A stretch of DNA of 64,000 bases from Agromyces protaetiae (GCF_030866785.1 NZ_CP133018.1:4092001-4156000); one strand, 5' to 3'. Counted from the stretch's first letter, positions 24,122 through 33,781 are shown. Notes: generated from the sequence alone by a model not told the origin. Numbers and translations are program-made.

Positions 24122-26758
24122 GTGAAGATCTTGAGACGTCTCGCCGTGCTCGCGGCGAGCTCATTGGCCATCGCCCCGCTGGTGTCGGTGCCCGCGGCTC
24201 ACGCCGCACCTCCACCGGGCCTGACGGTTCACTACACCGACTCGACCTCCGCGCCCGTCGGCGCCATCGCGGCACAGTTGCTCGACGGCACCGCGCCGTC
24301 GTCCACCGAGGTCGCGACCGACGCCTTCGGCGAGGTGACCCGATTCTCGTTCGACGCGTCGCTCGACGACACGGTCGGGTTCCGCGTCACCGGGGACTCC
24401 GCCTTCGCCGACGACGTGCGCTATGTCACTCCTGAGAGCGGGAGCGCCGAGGTCTGGGTCGTGGACGGCGACCCGCGCGTGTACGAGGCGCCCGTCGCGA
24501 TCGATCAGGACCAGCTGCGCGTGCAGGACCGGCGCGCCTACGTCGGCGTCAGCACACTCGCGGAACTCACCGACCTGCGCTTCCAGTACGGCATGAACGG
24601 CTACCGGTTCGACGGATCACCGACCGGCAGCCTCGAGATCCTCACCGTCTACCGGGACCGCGACTACTTCGAGATCGCGGTCGACACGAATCGGATCGGG
24701 TCGAACGTCACCGGCAACATGCTCAACGCGCACACCGGGCTGGTGTTCGACGACGTCGACGGCTTCCGAGCAGACGGCGACTACTTCCTGTCGCTCGGCG
24801 CGGTCGAGCGCATCCTCCAGCTCGGCACGCTCGTGCACCCGGCCGGCACCTTCCTGCTCGAGCCGCAGGCCGTCGCGCACGACCGGCTCGTCGAGGCAGC
24901 GCCCGCGACCGTCGGCTTCGACGAGGCGAAGCTCGCCGAGCTCGATGCGTTCGTGCAACGCCAGGTCGACGCCGGCGGCCCTGCGGTCGCCGTGTCCGTG
25001 ACCAAGGACGGTCGGCTCGTCAAGGACGACGCCTGGGGCTTCGCGCAGAAGTACTCCACGTCGATTGCCCCGGACGGCACGACCCAGCCCGCGGCCCTGC
25101 TGCCCGAATCCGAGTGGACGCCGGCGACGAGCGAGACCGTCTTCGACCTCGCCTCGAACAGCAAGATGTACGCGACGAACTACGCGATCCAGCGCCTCGT
25201 CAGCGAAGGCCGGCTCGACCTCGACCGCACGCTGCAGAGCTTCCCGGGGTGGGAGGGCTTCACCGACGCCAACTCCGAGTACACGGGCAAGTGGACGGTC
25301 GGCGGAGCCGGCGGCATCCCCGCCGTCTACACCGGCAAGGAGACGGTGACGATCCGCGACATCCTGCATCACGTGGGCGGCATGATCCCCGATCCGGAGT
25401 ACCCGAACCTCGCCTCGGCCGGCGGGCTCTGGTACCAGACCGACGACGCCGACGACCGCGCCGGGATCGTCGACGCCATCTCGCGGACTCCCCTGCGCTA
25501 CACCCCTCGCACCGTCTTCGCCTACAGCGACGTGGACTACATGATCCTCGGCCTGCTCGTCGAGCAGATCACGGGCGAGCGACTCGACGTGTACCTCGAG
25601 CGCGAGTTCTACGGCCCGCTCGGGCTCAGCGACACCGGGTTCCGCCCGCTCGACGCGGGTGTCGACCCCGCACGGATCGCCGCGACCGAACTCAACGGCA
25701 ACACCCGCGACGGCAACATCTCGTTCGGTGTGGACGACGAGGGCCGGCCGGTGCCGATCCGCGACTACACGCTCCGGGGCGAGGTGCACGACGAGAAGGC
25801 GTACTACTCGATGGCCGGCGTCGCCGGGCACGCGGGGCTCTTCTCGACCGCGGGCGACATGGCGGTGCTCACGCAACTCATGCTGAACGGTGGCACCTAC
25901 GGCGGACGCGAGTACTTCTCGAAGGAGGTCGCCGACGCGTTCATCGAGCCGTACTCGGTCAATCCGGCGACGATCGGCAGCTCGACGATCGGGCTCGGCT
26001 GGCGCTTGCACTCGCAGAACGCCGCGGCCTACTACTACTTCAACTGGGGCCCGAGTCGGAGCACCTTCGGGCACCAGGGCTGGACCGGCACGCTGACCGT
26101 CATCGACCCCGTGCACCAGATGACGATCACCATCCTCACCAACATGCGGCACTCGCCGGTCGTCAGCCCGCCGAACGGATTCCAGGGGGCGAGCTTCGAC
26201 GTCTCCGACCTCGCCCCGGTATCGGCCATGGTCTACCGGGCGCTGGTGCACGACGAGCCCGACTATGTTGCCGAGGCATCCGTGTCGTCGGTCGAGCCGG
26301 TCGCCGTGGATCACGGCACGGCCGAGGCCGAGGCGCTCGCGACGCTGCCGGCCACGGTCACGATCACCGATGAGGCGGATGTCTCACACGAGGTCGCCGT
26401 GAGCTGGTCGCTCGACGGCTACGACGGAGCGCTGAGCGACGCGTACGCCGCGCGCGGTGAGCTGCAGCGGCCCGCCTGGCTCATCGCCGCCGACGGCGCC
26501 GAACCGCTCGTCGCTGAGACGACGGTCACCGTGCGCGCGGCAGCCGACCCCGGCGGGCCCGGCGAAGGCGGCCCCGGCGGCGGTACCCCGGGCGCTCCCG
26601 GCGGCTCGGACCCCGGAACCGCGAAACCGGCCGGCGGTGACCTCGCGTCGACCGGCCTGCCCGCGGAAGCCTGGGCCGGGTTCGCCCTGCTGGTCCTCGC
26701 GCTCGGCGGCCTGTTCACCGGCGTCGCAATCAGGCGACGCCACCTCCGCAGCGAATGA
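24122..26758 (+). CDS. Secreted, sortase-anchored beta-lactamase-fold serine hydrolase
   Basis: 878 aa from GTG 24122 with GGAG 6 nt upstream; ATG 24110 is in frame but has no site. Signal peptide to about residue 30 ('AVLAASSLAIAPLVSVPAAHA'). Residues 35-260 form an unassigned beta-rich part. The hydrolase domain (about 265-705) has Ser345-x-x-Lys348 in 'FDLASNSKMY', 'AYSDVDYMILGLLVEQ' (Tyr-x-Asp variant of Tyr-x-Asn) and 'GHQGWTGT'. A Big_4-like Ig domain ('VSWSLDGYDGA', 'YAARGELQRP') and a Gly/Pro linker lead to LASTG (841-845), a membrane segment and an Arg-rich end. Probably a wall-bound muropeptide amidase or peptidase feeding the importer. Confidence 0.85.
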   Translation: MKILRRLAVLAASSLAIAPLVSVPAAHAAPPPGLTVHYTDSTSAPVGAIAAQLLDGTAPSSTEVATDAFGEVTRFSFDASLDDTVGFRVTGDSAFADDVRYVTPESGSAEVWVVDGDPRVYEAPVAIDQDQLRVQDRRAYVGVSTLAELTDLRFQYGMNGYRFDGSPTGSLEILTVYRDRDYFEIAVDTNRIGSNVTGNMLNAHTGLVFDDVDGFRADGDYFLSLGAVERILQLGTLVHPAGTFLLEPQAVAHDRLVEAAPATVGFDEAKLAELDAFVQRQVDAGGPAVAVSVTKDGRLVKDDAWGFAQKYSTSIAPDGTTQPAALLPESEWTPATSETVFDLASNSKMYATNYAIQRLVSEGRLDLDRTLQSFPGWEGFTDANSEYTGKWTVGGAGGIPAVYTGKETVTIRDILHHVGGMIPDPEYPNLASAGGLWYQTDDADDRAGIVDAISRTPLRYTPRTVFAYSDVDYMILGLLVEQITGERLDVYLEREFYGPLGLSDTGFRPLDAGVDPARIAATELNGNTRDGNISFGVDDEGRPVPIRDYTLRGEVHDEKAYYSMAGVAGHAGLFSTAGDMAVLTQLMLNGGTYGGREYFSKEVADAFIEPYSVNPATIGSSTIGLGWRLHSQNAAAYYYFNWGPSRSTFGHQGWTGTLTVIDPVHQMTITILTNMRHSPVVSPPNGFQGASFDVSDLAPVSAMVYRALVHDEPDYVAEASVSSVEPVAVDHGTAEAEALATLPATVTITDEADVSHEVAVSWSLDGYDGALSDAYAARGELQRPAWLIAADGAEPLVAETTVTVRAAADPGGPGEGGPGGGTPGAPGGSDPGTAKPAGGDLASTGLPAEAWAGFALLVLALGGLFTGVAIRRRHLRSE

Positions 26759-26774
26759 TCGCGGTCTGATCCGG

Positions 26775-26808
26775 GCGTGGGGTGGCGTGCGTGCACGCCG
26801 CCCCACGC
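26775..26808 (+). terminator. Terminator after anchored hydrolase gene
   Basis: Sixteen-nt arms GCGTGGGGTGGCGTGC (26775-26790) and GCACGCCGCCCCACGC (26793-26808) with one G-C/T-type mismatch and a GT loop. Confidence 0.75.
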
Positions 26809-26924
26809 TTCGTTGAGCGGTCCGGCCGACCCGTCGACGCCCGCACACCGGCACACCGCGCTCGACGCAAAGGTGGGATATTACTACCCTGAACCACACG
26901 TCGACGACGCGTGAGGGGGTCCGG

Positions 26925-29900
26925 GTGGTGCACCATCTTCGTCGAGGTCGGCCGGCGGTCCTCGCGCTGCTGACGAGCGTCGCCCTGGTGGCCGGGTTCG
27001 CGACCGCGGCGACCGCCGGCGAGCGGGAACACGACGCGGCGGCCGTCGTCGGCGACTTCGGTATCGGCGACGGCCTCGAAGGGGCGATCGACGAGCGGGT
27101 CGGCGCGTTCCGATTCGTCGTGCCGATTGCCGGGCTGCAGCTCGGCTGGGACTCGCGCGCCGCCGGCGAGGACCGCCACCGGCTCGGGGCGGGCTGGAGC
27201 TGGGGGCTCGACCGCATCCAGACCGGCGGCGGGGTCCAGGTTCACCTCGCGTCGGGCGGTGTGTTCGCCGCGGACGACACCCACCCCTCGGGCCTCGCCG
27301 GCTACGGCGCCGAAGACGTGGTCTTCGAACAGACGGCCGGCACGCTCCCGGGCCGCGGGGGCGACCTGCCGGACCTGCCGCAGCTCTCGGCGGTCGTGGA
27401 GTACGCATTCGTGCTGCGCGAGCTCGGCGGCGTCGCGACCTACTTCAGCGCTGCCGGCGATCCGGTCGCGCAGCTCGACCGGTTCGGCGCGCGCACCGAT
27501 TGGGCGTGGGTCGACGCGACGACGCATCGGCTCGCCGCGGTCGTCGACCCCCACGGCATGGTGACGGCCCTCGACTGGGCGGACCCGGCCTCGGTCGTCG
27601 TGCGGCCTGGCGCGAACCTCGAGGCCGGCGCCGAGGGGGCCGGCGCGGTCTGGCGGCTCGCGACCGACGGCGGCCGGGTCGTCGCGTCGACGGATGCCTC
27701 GGGCCGCCGTGTCTCGTTCGGCTATGCGCGGACCGGGTCGGGCCTCGTCTCCTCGATCTCGGGCGTCTCGGGTGGCCTCACGCGGGTGGAGTGGCGCGCA
27801 TACCCCGACGCCGTGCCCCGCGTGGCGAGCGTGACGACGACCGACGCGGCCGGTGCCGAGCTCTCGCGCCGGACCTGGGCGCCGGGCGCCGACGGCGCGC
27901 TGTCGTCCGGCTGGCCGCGCGACGCGGGCGAACGGGCGGCGTTCGGGTCCCCCGATCCGGGGTTCGGCTATCGGTCGTCGCTCGGCGACGGATCGACCTG
28001 GGTCGTCTCGGAGTACTCGGGCCGGCATCTCCTCACGCACCGTTCGACCGTCGCGAGCTCGCCGTCTGGTGAGCACACGGTGCACGAGCAGGCGCTGTCC
28101 TATCCGGGTGACGGGGTGCTCGACCCGGCGGCGCTGCCAGGCGACTGGTCGCGACCGAGCGAGGTCACGGCCACGCTCCGCGACGCCGCGGGCCACGAGC
28201 GCACCGACACGGAGACGTTCCGGTTCGATGCGCGCGGGCGCGCGATCGGGTCGGCCGAACGCGTGGCGGGCGCCGATCCCGGCGCGATCGAACGCGAGAC
28301 GACCTACCGACTCTCGGCCGCGGGCGATGTGCTCGACGAGACCACCACGACCGCGCCGGGATCCGCGGCCGAGGTGACCGTGACGCACTCGTTCGAGTAC
28401 GGGCCGCGCGGTGAGCTCTCGGCGCGCACGCGCACCGAGCCGACGGCGCCCGGCGAGCCCGTGCTCCGCCAGGACCAGGCGTGGGATGCGGCGGGCAATC
28501 TGCTCCGCGGCCTCGACGGGACCGGATTCGAGTACGATGCCGCGAACCGGGCCGTCGCCGAGCGGGCCGCGGACGGGACGGCGACCGAGCTGCGCTACTG
28601 GGCGGACGGCACACGTCGCGACCGCACGACGCGGCACCCCGACGGCACCCTCGAGACGACCGGCTTCTACTGGGACGGCGCGGATCTGCTGAACGACACG
28701 CACGATGCGAGCGGCACCGCCGCGTACCTGCTCGGGGCCAGCCGGCACACCCGCACGATCCTGGAGGCCGGCGACGCGGTGACGACCTACTACGGTACCG
28801 ATCGGCACGGCAATGTCACGGACACGACCGACGAGACCGGTCGCACGACACGACAGACCGCGTACACGGACTACGGCGTCGCGACCGACCCGGGCGCAGC
28901 GCGCGGCCTGCAGCGCGACCCGTTCGGATACTCCGGCGAGTACACCGATCCCACCGGCCGGCAGCACCTGCGGGCCCGCACCTATGACCCCGTCTCGCTG
29001 CAGTTCACGACCCGTGACGAGGCCGACCGGCACAACCGCTACGCGTACGCCGACCTCAACCCGATCATGAACGTCGACCCCACCGGCCGCGCGTCGTCGC
29101 CCGACGCGTGGCATCCTGTCGTGCTCGGCCTCAGCATCCTGTGCACCGCCGTGATCGGCGTCGCCGCACTCGCGGGAGTGCCCGCCGCATTCACGTGGGG
29201 CACGGGGCTCGCCGCGGCGGGCGTGCTGACCGATGCGTGGGCCTTCGTCGTCAGCGTGGGTGCGCTCAGCGTGCAGGAGGCCGACCGCGCCGGGACGCCC
29301 GTCAACGACGGCGCTCGGGCGTTCTTCGAATCCCCCATCACGCATCTCTCCGACTTCGTCGCCGGCGCCGGACTCGTTGCCGCCGCGACCTTCTCCATCA
29401 ATGGCCTCCCACGGCTCGCCAGATGGCTCCGAGCGAGGCTGCCCACTCAGTACGAGGCCGAGCTGACGACGTTTCCCGTCGAAGACATGCGCGCACTCAT
29501 CGCCGACTGGGAAGAGATGGTGGGCGTCATGCGCACCGACCCCTTGAGCACGTTGACTCCGGAGTACGACCGCCTACTGGGGCGGACTGTCTCCAGCCTC
29601 CGGCATGATGTCCTGGCGCTGGTGGCCAATCGCCCCGTGATGGTGCAGACCAGCCTCACGGCCCCACCCCAGCCACTGCTGGTCGAGGGCCGCATGGTCC
29701 GAGGCTTCCGCGGCTGGCTCAACAACGAGCAGCGGATCCCGCTCGAGGTCAGCGCGCAGATCTACGGGCACGCAGGTCTCGCGGTCGGACTGCATGACCG
29801 CCAGGCGCTCGCATCGGTGCTGCTGATGAGCGTGCGCCCGGTCCTCAACCTGCACCGCGCGATGAAGGATGTCCCCGTGGAATTGGAAGTGGCGGTGGCC

Positions 29901-29987
29901 ATGCGGGATTGGCGGTTGACGAACCTGAGATCGCATCTCGAGGTCTTGGTCGGCGCCCCGCGATCGAACTTCCTCGACGCGTTCTAA
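26925..29987 (+). CDS. Secreted RHS-repeat protein with variable C-terminal tip
   Basis: 1020 aa from GTG 26925, with AGGGGG just upstream. A signal peptide ('AVLALLTSVALVAGFATAATA') makes it a secreted protein. Residues 40-680 carry YD/RHS-type repeats (for example 'GNLLRGLDGTGFEYDAANRAVAE', 'YYGTDRHGNVTDTTDETG'). The RHS core ends in 'GYSGEYTDPTGRQHLRARTYDP', 'YAYADLNPIMNVDPTG' (Gly721). The 299-residue tip has two hydrophobic stretches and a helical end without a recognised toxin motif. RHS proteins form cocoons that release a C-terminal toxin; this one lacks an obvious immunity gene. A surface or contact-dependent role is possible. Confidence 0.85.
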   Translation: MVHHLRRGRPAVLALLTSVALVAGFATAATAGEREHDAAAVVGDFGIGDGLEGAIDERVGAFRFVVPIAGLQLGWDSRAAGEDRHRLGAGWSWGLDRIQTGGGVQVHLASGGVFAADDTHPSGLAGYGAEDVVFEQTAGTLPGRGGDLPDLPQLSAVVEYAFVLRELGGVATYFSAAGDPVAQLDRFGARTDWAWVDATTHRLAAVVDPHGMVTALDWADPASVVVRPGANLEAGAEGAGAVWRLATDGGRVVASTDASGRRVSFGYARTGSGLVSSISGVSGGLTRVEWRAYPDAVPRVASVTTTDAAGAELSRRTWAPGADGALSSGWPRDAGERAAFGSPDPGFGYRSSLGDGSTWVVSEYSGRHLLTHRSTVASSPSGEHTVHEQALSYPGDGVLDPAALPGDWSRPSEVTATLRDAAGHERTDTETFRFDARGRAIGSAERVAGADPGAIERETTYRLSAAGDVLDETTTTAPGSAAEVTVTHSFEYGPRGELSARTRTEPTAPGEPVLRQDQAWDAAGNLLRGLDGTGFEYDAANRAVAERAADGTATELRYWADGTRRDRTTRHPDGTLETTGFYWDGADLLNDTHDASGTAAYLLGASRHTRTILEAGDAVTTYYGTDRHGNVTDTTDETGRTTRQTAYTDYGVATDPGAARGLQRDPFGYSGEYTDPTGRQHLRARTYDPVSLQFTTRDEADRHNRYAYADLNPIMNVDPTGRASSPDAWHPVVLGLSILCTAVIGVAALAGVPAAFTWGTGLAAAGVLTDAWAFVVSVGALSVQEADRAGTPVNDGARAFFESPITHLSDFVAGAGLVAAATFSINGLPRLARWLRARLPTQYEAELTTFPVEDMRALIADWEEMVGVMRTDPLSTLTPEYDRLLGRTVSSLRHDVLALVANRPVMVQTSLTAPPQPLLVEGRMVRGFRGWLNNEQRIPLEVSAQIYGHAGLAVGLHDRQALASVLLMSVRPVLNLHRAMKDVPVELEVAVAMRDWRLTNLRSHLEVLVGAPRSNFLDAF

Positions 29988-30133
29988 GTGAACGCCCGAT
30001 GACGCCGCATTGCGCCGAATGTCCCCGGTGGCGGAACATCCGGTGCCGATCGTGTCCAGGGACTTGATTTCGGTGGCACCAGCGCCGACGCTTGACGCTG
30101 GAAACATTGGCAACCGGTTCAAAGGGGAACTCG

Positions 30134-30379
30134 ATGTCGCACCTCGCCGTTCAGGCACCGCGCACCACCGGGCGGGAAGCCGTGCTGGCCTTCCTCGAGA
30201 TCGACCGGCAGCTCCGCGCCCTCGAGCGCATCGACGCCGCCGCGTCCGGCCGTCTCCGGTTGGCGCTCGTCAGCCTGCGGCAGCGCTTCGAGCGCGGCCT
30301 GATCGACCCGATCGCGGCGAAGCGCGAGGCCGACCTCCTGCTGCACCGCGCGGATGCCACGGGGGCCCGCCGCCGCTGA
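30134..30379 (+). CDS. Small Arg-rich helical protein of unknown function
   Basis: 81 aa from ATG 30134, with AAAGGGGA a good 5 nt upstream, which is the main reason to accept it. Almost entirely helical, highly charged ('FLEIDRQLRALERIDAAASGRLRLALVSLRQRFERGLIDPIAAKREADLLLHR'). It follows the RHS gene after 146 nt. Codon use resembles its neighbours. It may be a cognate partner of the RHS tip or unrelated; no family was recognised. Confidence 0.5.
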   Translation: MSHLAVQAPRTTGREAVLAFLEIDRQLRALERIDAAASGRLRLALVSLRQRFERGLIDPIAAKREADLLLHRADATGARRR

Positions 30380-30711
30380 CCCCGCGGCCGACCAGAGCCC
30401 GTATCGCCGTCGACACATCCGCGTAACACCCGATCCGTAGCGTCGACCGAGCCGCGCGGAACCGAGTTGCGGGTCGGCGCTCATGCGGCGCGCCCGCAGA
30501 TCGAGACGCTTCGCGATTTGCGCGTGTGCTGCGTGAAAACGCACAAATCTTGCGCACTACGCGTCCATCTGCACAGGAGCTGCGTGAAAGACTCGATTCA
30601 CGCAAATCCTCACCACAAGTGACACCTTCCCTGCCAGGTGCCTGCAATCCAGCTCCGGCGTGCTCTCGCTCGTACTCCCCCACTCGCATTCGCCAACCGC
30701 AACGGAGAACC
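30380..30711. promoter_or_regulatory. Control region of the M14 peptidase gene with two related inverted repeats
   Basis: 332 nt without a supported gene. Two inverted repeats share their half-site: TGCGTGAAAACGCA (30530-30543, perfect with a 4-nt centre) and TGCGTGAA ... TTCACGCA (30581-30604). Their left ends are 51 bp apart, about five helical turns, as expected for a cooperatively bound repressor. No strong -35/-10 pair was recognised. The start codon's GGAG lies at 30704-30707. Confidence 0.5.
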
Positions 30712-33700
30712 ATGACGTTCAGACACGTCCTCTCCGGGGCCGGGGCGGCCGCCATCGTCGCTGCCACCCTCGTCGCCGGAACCATCCCCGCACACGCCGC
30801 CGAGCCGACGCCCGACGCGCTCCCGATCACCTATCCCATCTCGGACCTCGTCGCGCCCCCGACGTCCTACCCGACCCAGCCCACGCTGCCGGTCGTCGCG
30901 GACGACCCGACGGACGCGTCGATCAACCGCGGCGCCGTGCCGTACGACGAGATCGCCCCGAAGCTGAACGCGCTCATGTCCCAGAGCGATCGCATCTCGG
31001 CGCAGATCGTCGGCGAGTCGGTGCAGGGACGGGACATCCATCTCGTGACCATCACCGCACCCGAGTCGCCCGAACAGACCGCCCAGCAGGCCGCGTGGCG
31101 CGCGAAGGTCAAGCACGACCCGGCCGCCGCTGCCGCCGATGCCGAGCTCATGGCCGGCTACAAGGTGCCGATCTGGTTCAACGGCAACATCCACGGCAAC
31201 GAGTGGGAGGGCACCGACGGCATCCTGAACTACATCGAGGAGCTCGTCACCGCCCCCGACGAGGAGGTCGCCGAACTGCTCGACGGGTACCGGATGTACT
31301 TCACCATCACGAACAACCCCGACGGCCGGGCCCTCGGCCAGCGGGCGAACGCCGACGGGTTCGATGCGAACCGCGACATGATCACGGGCGTGACGCCCGA
31401 GGCGCGCATCATCCGCGACCTGTCGGGCATCATCCAGCCCACGTTCTACGTCGACATCCACGGGTACACGAGCGTGTTGCAGATCGAGCCGTGCGGCCCG
31501 CCGCACGGTGAGAACTACGAGTACGACCTGTTCCTGCCGCACGCCTACGAGGCCGCGCTCGAGATCGAGCAGGCCGTCGTCGCGGCGAACATCCCGGGCA
31601 ACACCTACCTGGGCGCCGATGGCCGGCCGACCACGGAGAACACCGGCAAGATCAAGATCCCGTTCCGCGACATCCGCTCGGGCTGGGACGACTGGCCGCC
31701 GATCTTCACGCCGCAGTTCGTCGCGTACCAGGGTGCGATCACGAACACCGTCGAGCTGCCGCTCGGCCGCGTGAACCCCGCGACGAACCCGCAGAACCAG
31801 GCGAACACCGCGGTCAACATCGAGGTCGCCGACGTCGTGATCAAGTCGTCGGTCGACTACGTCGTCGGCAACGCCGACGCGCTGCTCGAGAACCAGATCG
31901 AGATCTTCCGCCGCGGTGTCGCGGGCGAAGAGCTGCGCACGATCCCGGCCGACGCCGACCCGACCACGATCCCCGGTCCCGACCAGTGGGCCGAGATCTG
32001 GGACGAGACCGACGTCTACCGCGCCGAATTCCCGCGCGGCTACGTCATCCCGATGGGCGACGCGCAGCGCTCGGAGACCGACGCGGCCCGCCTCGTCGAC
32101 CAGCTGATCGCGAACGGCGTCGAGGTCGACCGGGCCACCGCGGCCTTCGCGGTCGACGGGGTCGAGTACCCGGCCGGCAGCTATGTCGTCGACATGCACC
32201 AGCCGCTCCGCGGCATGGCGAACGTGCTCCTCGCCGACGGCTCGGACATCTCCGAGCGGGTCCCCGACATGTACGACATCTCCGCGTGGAGCCTCGCGCT
32301 GCTGTGGGGCGCCGACGTCGTCGGGTTCGGGTCGACGACGGATGCCTCGCTGCCGGTGCCGGTCGAGGCGATCGAGTCGGCCGGGATCGTCGGTCAGGTG
32401 CCGGAGGGCGCGAAGTACCTCGAGCTCGCGACCGCGGGCGCGGCGGAGTACCAGGCGGTCAACGCCCTGCTGAAGGCCGGCGTCCCGGTGTCGGCCTTCG
32501 AAGACGGCAGCGTGATCGTCCGTGGCGACCAGCGCGCCGCGGCCGTCACGGTCGCCGACGCGTATGACGTGACGTTCACCGCGTCGGACGGCATGCGCCT
32601 GCGCACCGAGCCGAGCCGAGGCCTCGACCACCTGACGGTCGCCTACTCGGGCAACCAGGACGACCGCGTGACGCTGCAGCGTCTCGGGTTCACCGACCTG
32701 CGGCACGTGACCGCCGCCACGATCGCCTCGGGCGCCGCGGACCTCGCCACCGCCGACGTGCTCTGGGTCGGTGCCAACCTCGCATTCACCGGCGGCAACG
32801 CCGGCGGTGCGGCGGTGATGCAGTCGTACCTCGACGCCGGCAAGGGCGTCGCGGGCAAGGGCACGGCGATCGCGTCCTTCGCGAACACGTTCGGCCTGAC
32901 CACGGTCACCGCGACGACCGGCACCAGCGGCTCGAACGGCATCGTCCGTGTGGGGAACGCCGAGGGCGGTCTGCTCTCGACCTACCCGCAGGACATGGCG
33001 TTCGTGTACCCCGCGGTCTGGTACACCGGGCTCGGTGAGAACGCGCAGGTCGAGCAGAGCTACGCGGGCGAAGACACGTTCGTCGCCGGCCACTGGGCCG
33101 CGGCCGCAGGTCAGTCGACGGCGGATGCCGCGGGGCAGGCGTCGGTCGTCACCGCCACCGGAGCCACCGGGTCGCGTCTCGCGATGCTCGGCACCTCGGT
33201 GAACTTCCGCACCCACCCGGTCGGCTCCTACCCCGACATCGCCCGCTCGCTGTTCTGGGCGTCGGGCGACGGCACGGCGGTCGTGCCGCCGGTGGTGGCC
33301 GAGGACCTCATCGACGAGACGCGCGGCTCGGTGACGGTGCCCGACACGGCCGAGGCGGGCGAGACCATCCCGGTCGGGGTCGGCGAGGGGCTCGACGGCG
33401 CGGTGTTCGAGACCGTGCTGTTCTCGGCGCCGGTGTCGCTCGGCACCGCGACCGTCGTCGACGGCGGGTACGAGGTCACCATCCCGGCCGACACGGCCGC
33501 GGGCGTGCACCGCGTCGCGGTGATCGGGCTCGACGGCGTGCTGCTCGGCTGGGATGACCTGACCGTGACGGTCACCGTCCCGGTCGACCCGGGGCCCGGC
33601 GAACAGCCCGGCGGCTCAGGCTCGACCCCGGCCGGCAGCTCGAGCGACCTGGCGAACACCGGCTTCGACCCGGTGCTTCCGCTCGGCATCGCCGCCGCCG

Positions 33701-33771
33701 CGCTGCTGCTCGGAGCATCCGTGTTCCTGATCGCCCGGCGCCGCCGCCGCGTCACGCGCGACGCCGACTGA
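30712..33771 (+). CDS. Secreted M14 zinc carboxypeptidase, sortase-anchored
   Basis: 1019 aa, ATG 30712 with GGAG 4 nt upstream. Signal peptide 'VLSGAGAAAIVAATLVAGTIPAHA'. Peptidase motifs: zinc ligands His161-x-x-Glu164 in 'NIHGNEWEGTDG', 'NPDGRALGQRANADGFDANRDM' with the substrate-binding Asn-Arg, and His250 in 'FYVDIHGYTS'. The middle part, with a Rossmann-like appearance, is beyond the 300-residue catalytic domain. The end has LANTG (980-984), a hydrophobic segment and basic residues: LAxTG is the class E sortase signal of actinomycetes. It should trim peptides at the cell surface. A bidirectional terminator follows. Confidence 0.92.
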   Translation: MTFRHVLSGAGAAAIVAATLVAGTIPAHAAEPTPDALPITYPISDLVAPPTSYPTQPTLPVVADDPTDASINRGAVPYDEIAPKLNALMSQSDRISAQIVGESVQGRDIHLVTITAPESPEQTAQQAAWRAKVKHDPAAAAADAELMAGYKVPIWFNGNIHGNEWEGTDGILNYIEELVTAPDEEVAELLDGYRMYFTITNNPDGRALGQRANADGFDANRDMITGVTPEARIIRDLSGIIQPTFYVDIHGYTSVLQIEPCGPPHGENYEYDLFLPHAYEAALEIEQAVVAANIPGNTYLGADGRPTTENTGKIKIPFRDIRSGWDDWPPIFTPQFVAYQGAITNTVELPLGRVNPATNPQNQANTAVNIEVADVVIKSSVDYVVGNADALLENQIEIFRRGVAGEELRTIPADADPTTIPGPDQWAEIWDETDVYRAEFPRGYVIPMGDAQRSETDAARLVDQLIANGVEVDRATAAFAVDGVEYPAGSYVVDMHQPLRGMANVLLADGSDISERVPDMYDISAWSLALLWGADVVGFGSTTDASLPVPVEAIESAGIVGQVPEGAKYLELATAGAAEYQAVNALLKAGVPVSAFEDGSVIVRGDQRAAAVTVADAYDVTFTASDGMRLRTEPSRGLDHLTVAYSGNQDDRVTLQRLGFTDLRHVTAATIASGAADLATADVLWVGANLAFTGGNAGGAAVMQSYLDAGKGVAGKGTAIASFANTFGLTTVTATTGTSGSNGIVRVGNAEGGLLSTYPQDMAFVYPAVWYTGLGENAQVEQSYAGEDTFVAGHWAAAAGQSTADAAGQASVVTATGATGSRLAMLGTSVNFRTHPVGSYPDIARSLFWASGDGTAVVPPVVAEDLIDETRGSVTVPDTAEAGETIPVGVGEGLDGAVFETVLFSAPVSLGTATVVDGGYEVTIPADTAAGVHRVAVIGLDGVLLGWDDLTVTVTVPVDPGPGEQPGGSGSTPAGSSSDLANTGFDPVLPLGIAAAALLLGASVFLIARRRRRVTRDAD

Positions 33772-33781
33772 ACACCTGATC

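Noticed and set aside
24617..26314. Minus-strand open frame of 565 codons
   Set aside because: Shadow of the anchored hydrolase gene; no motifs.
26730..29345. Long minus-strand open frame of 871 codons
   Set aside because: Shadow of the RHS gene, caused by high GC at third codon positions.
30134..30379. Immunity gene of the RHS protein
   Set aside because: Kept as a small gene, but its distance, Arg-rich helices and lack of a known immunity fold do not support that label.
30610..33510. Long minus-strand open frame of 966 codons
   Set aside because: Shadow of the M14 peptidase gene, which has clear zinc-ligand motifs and a signal peptide.
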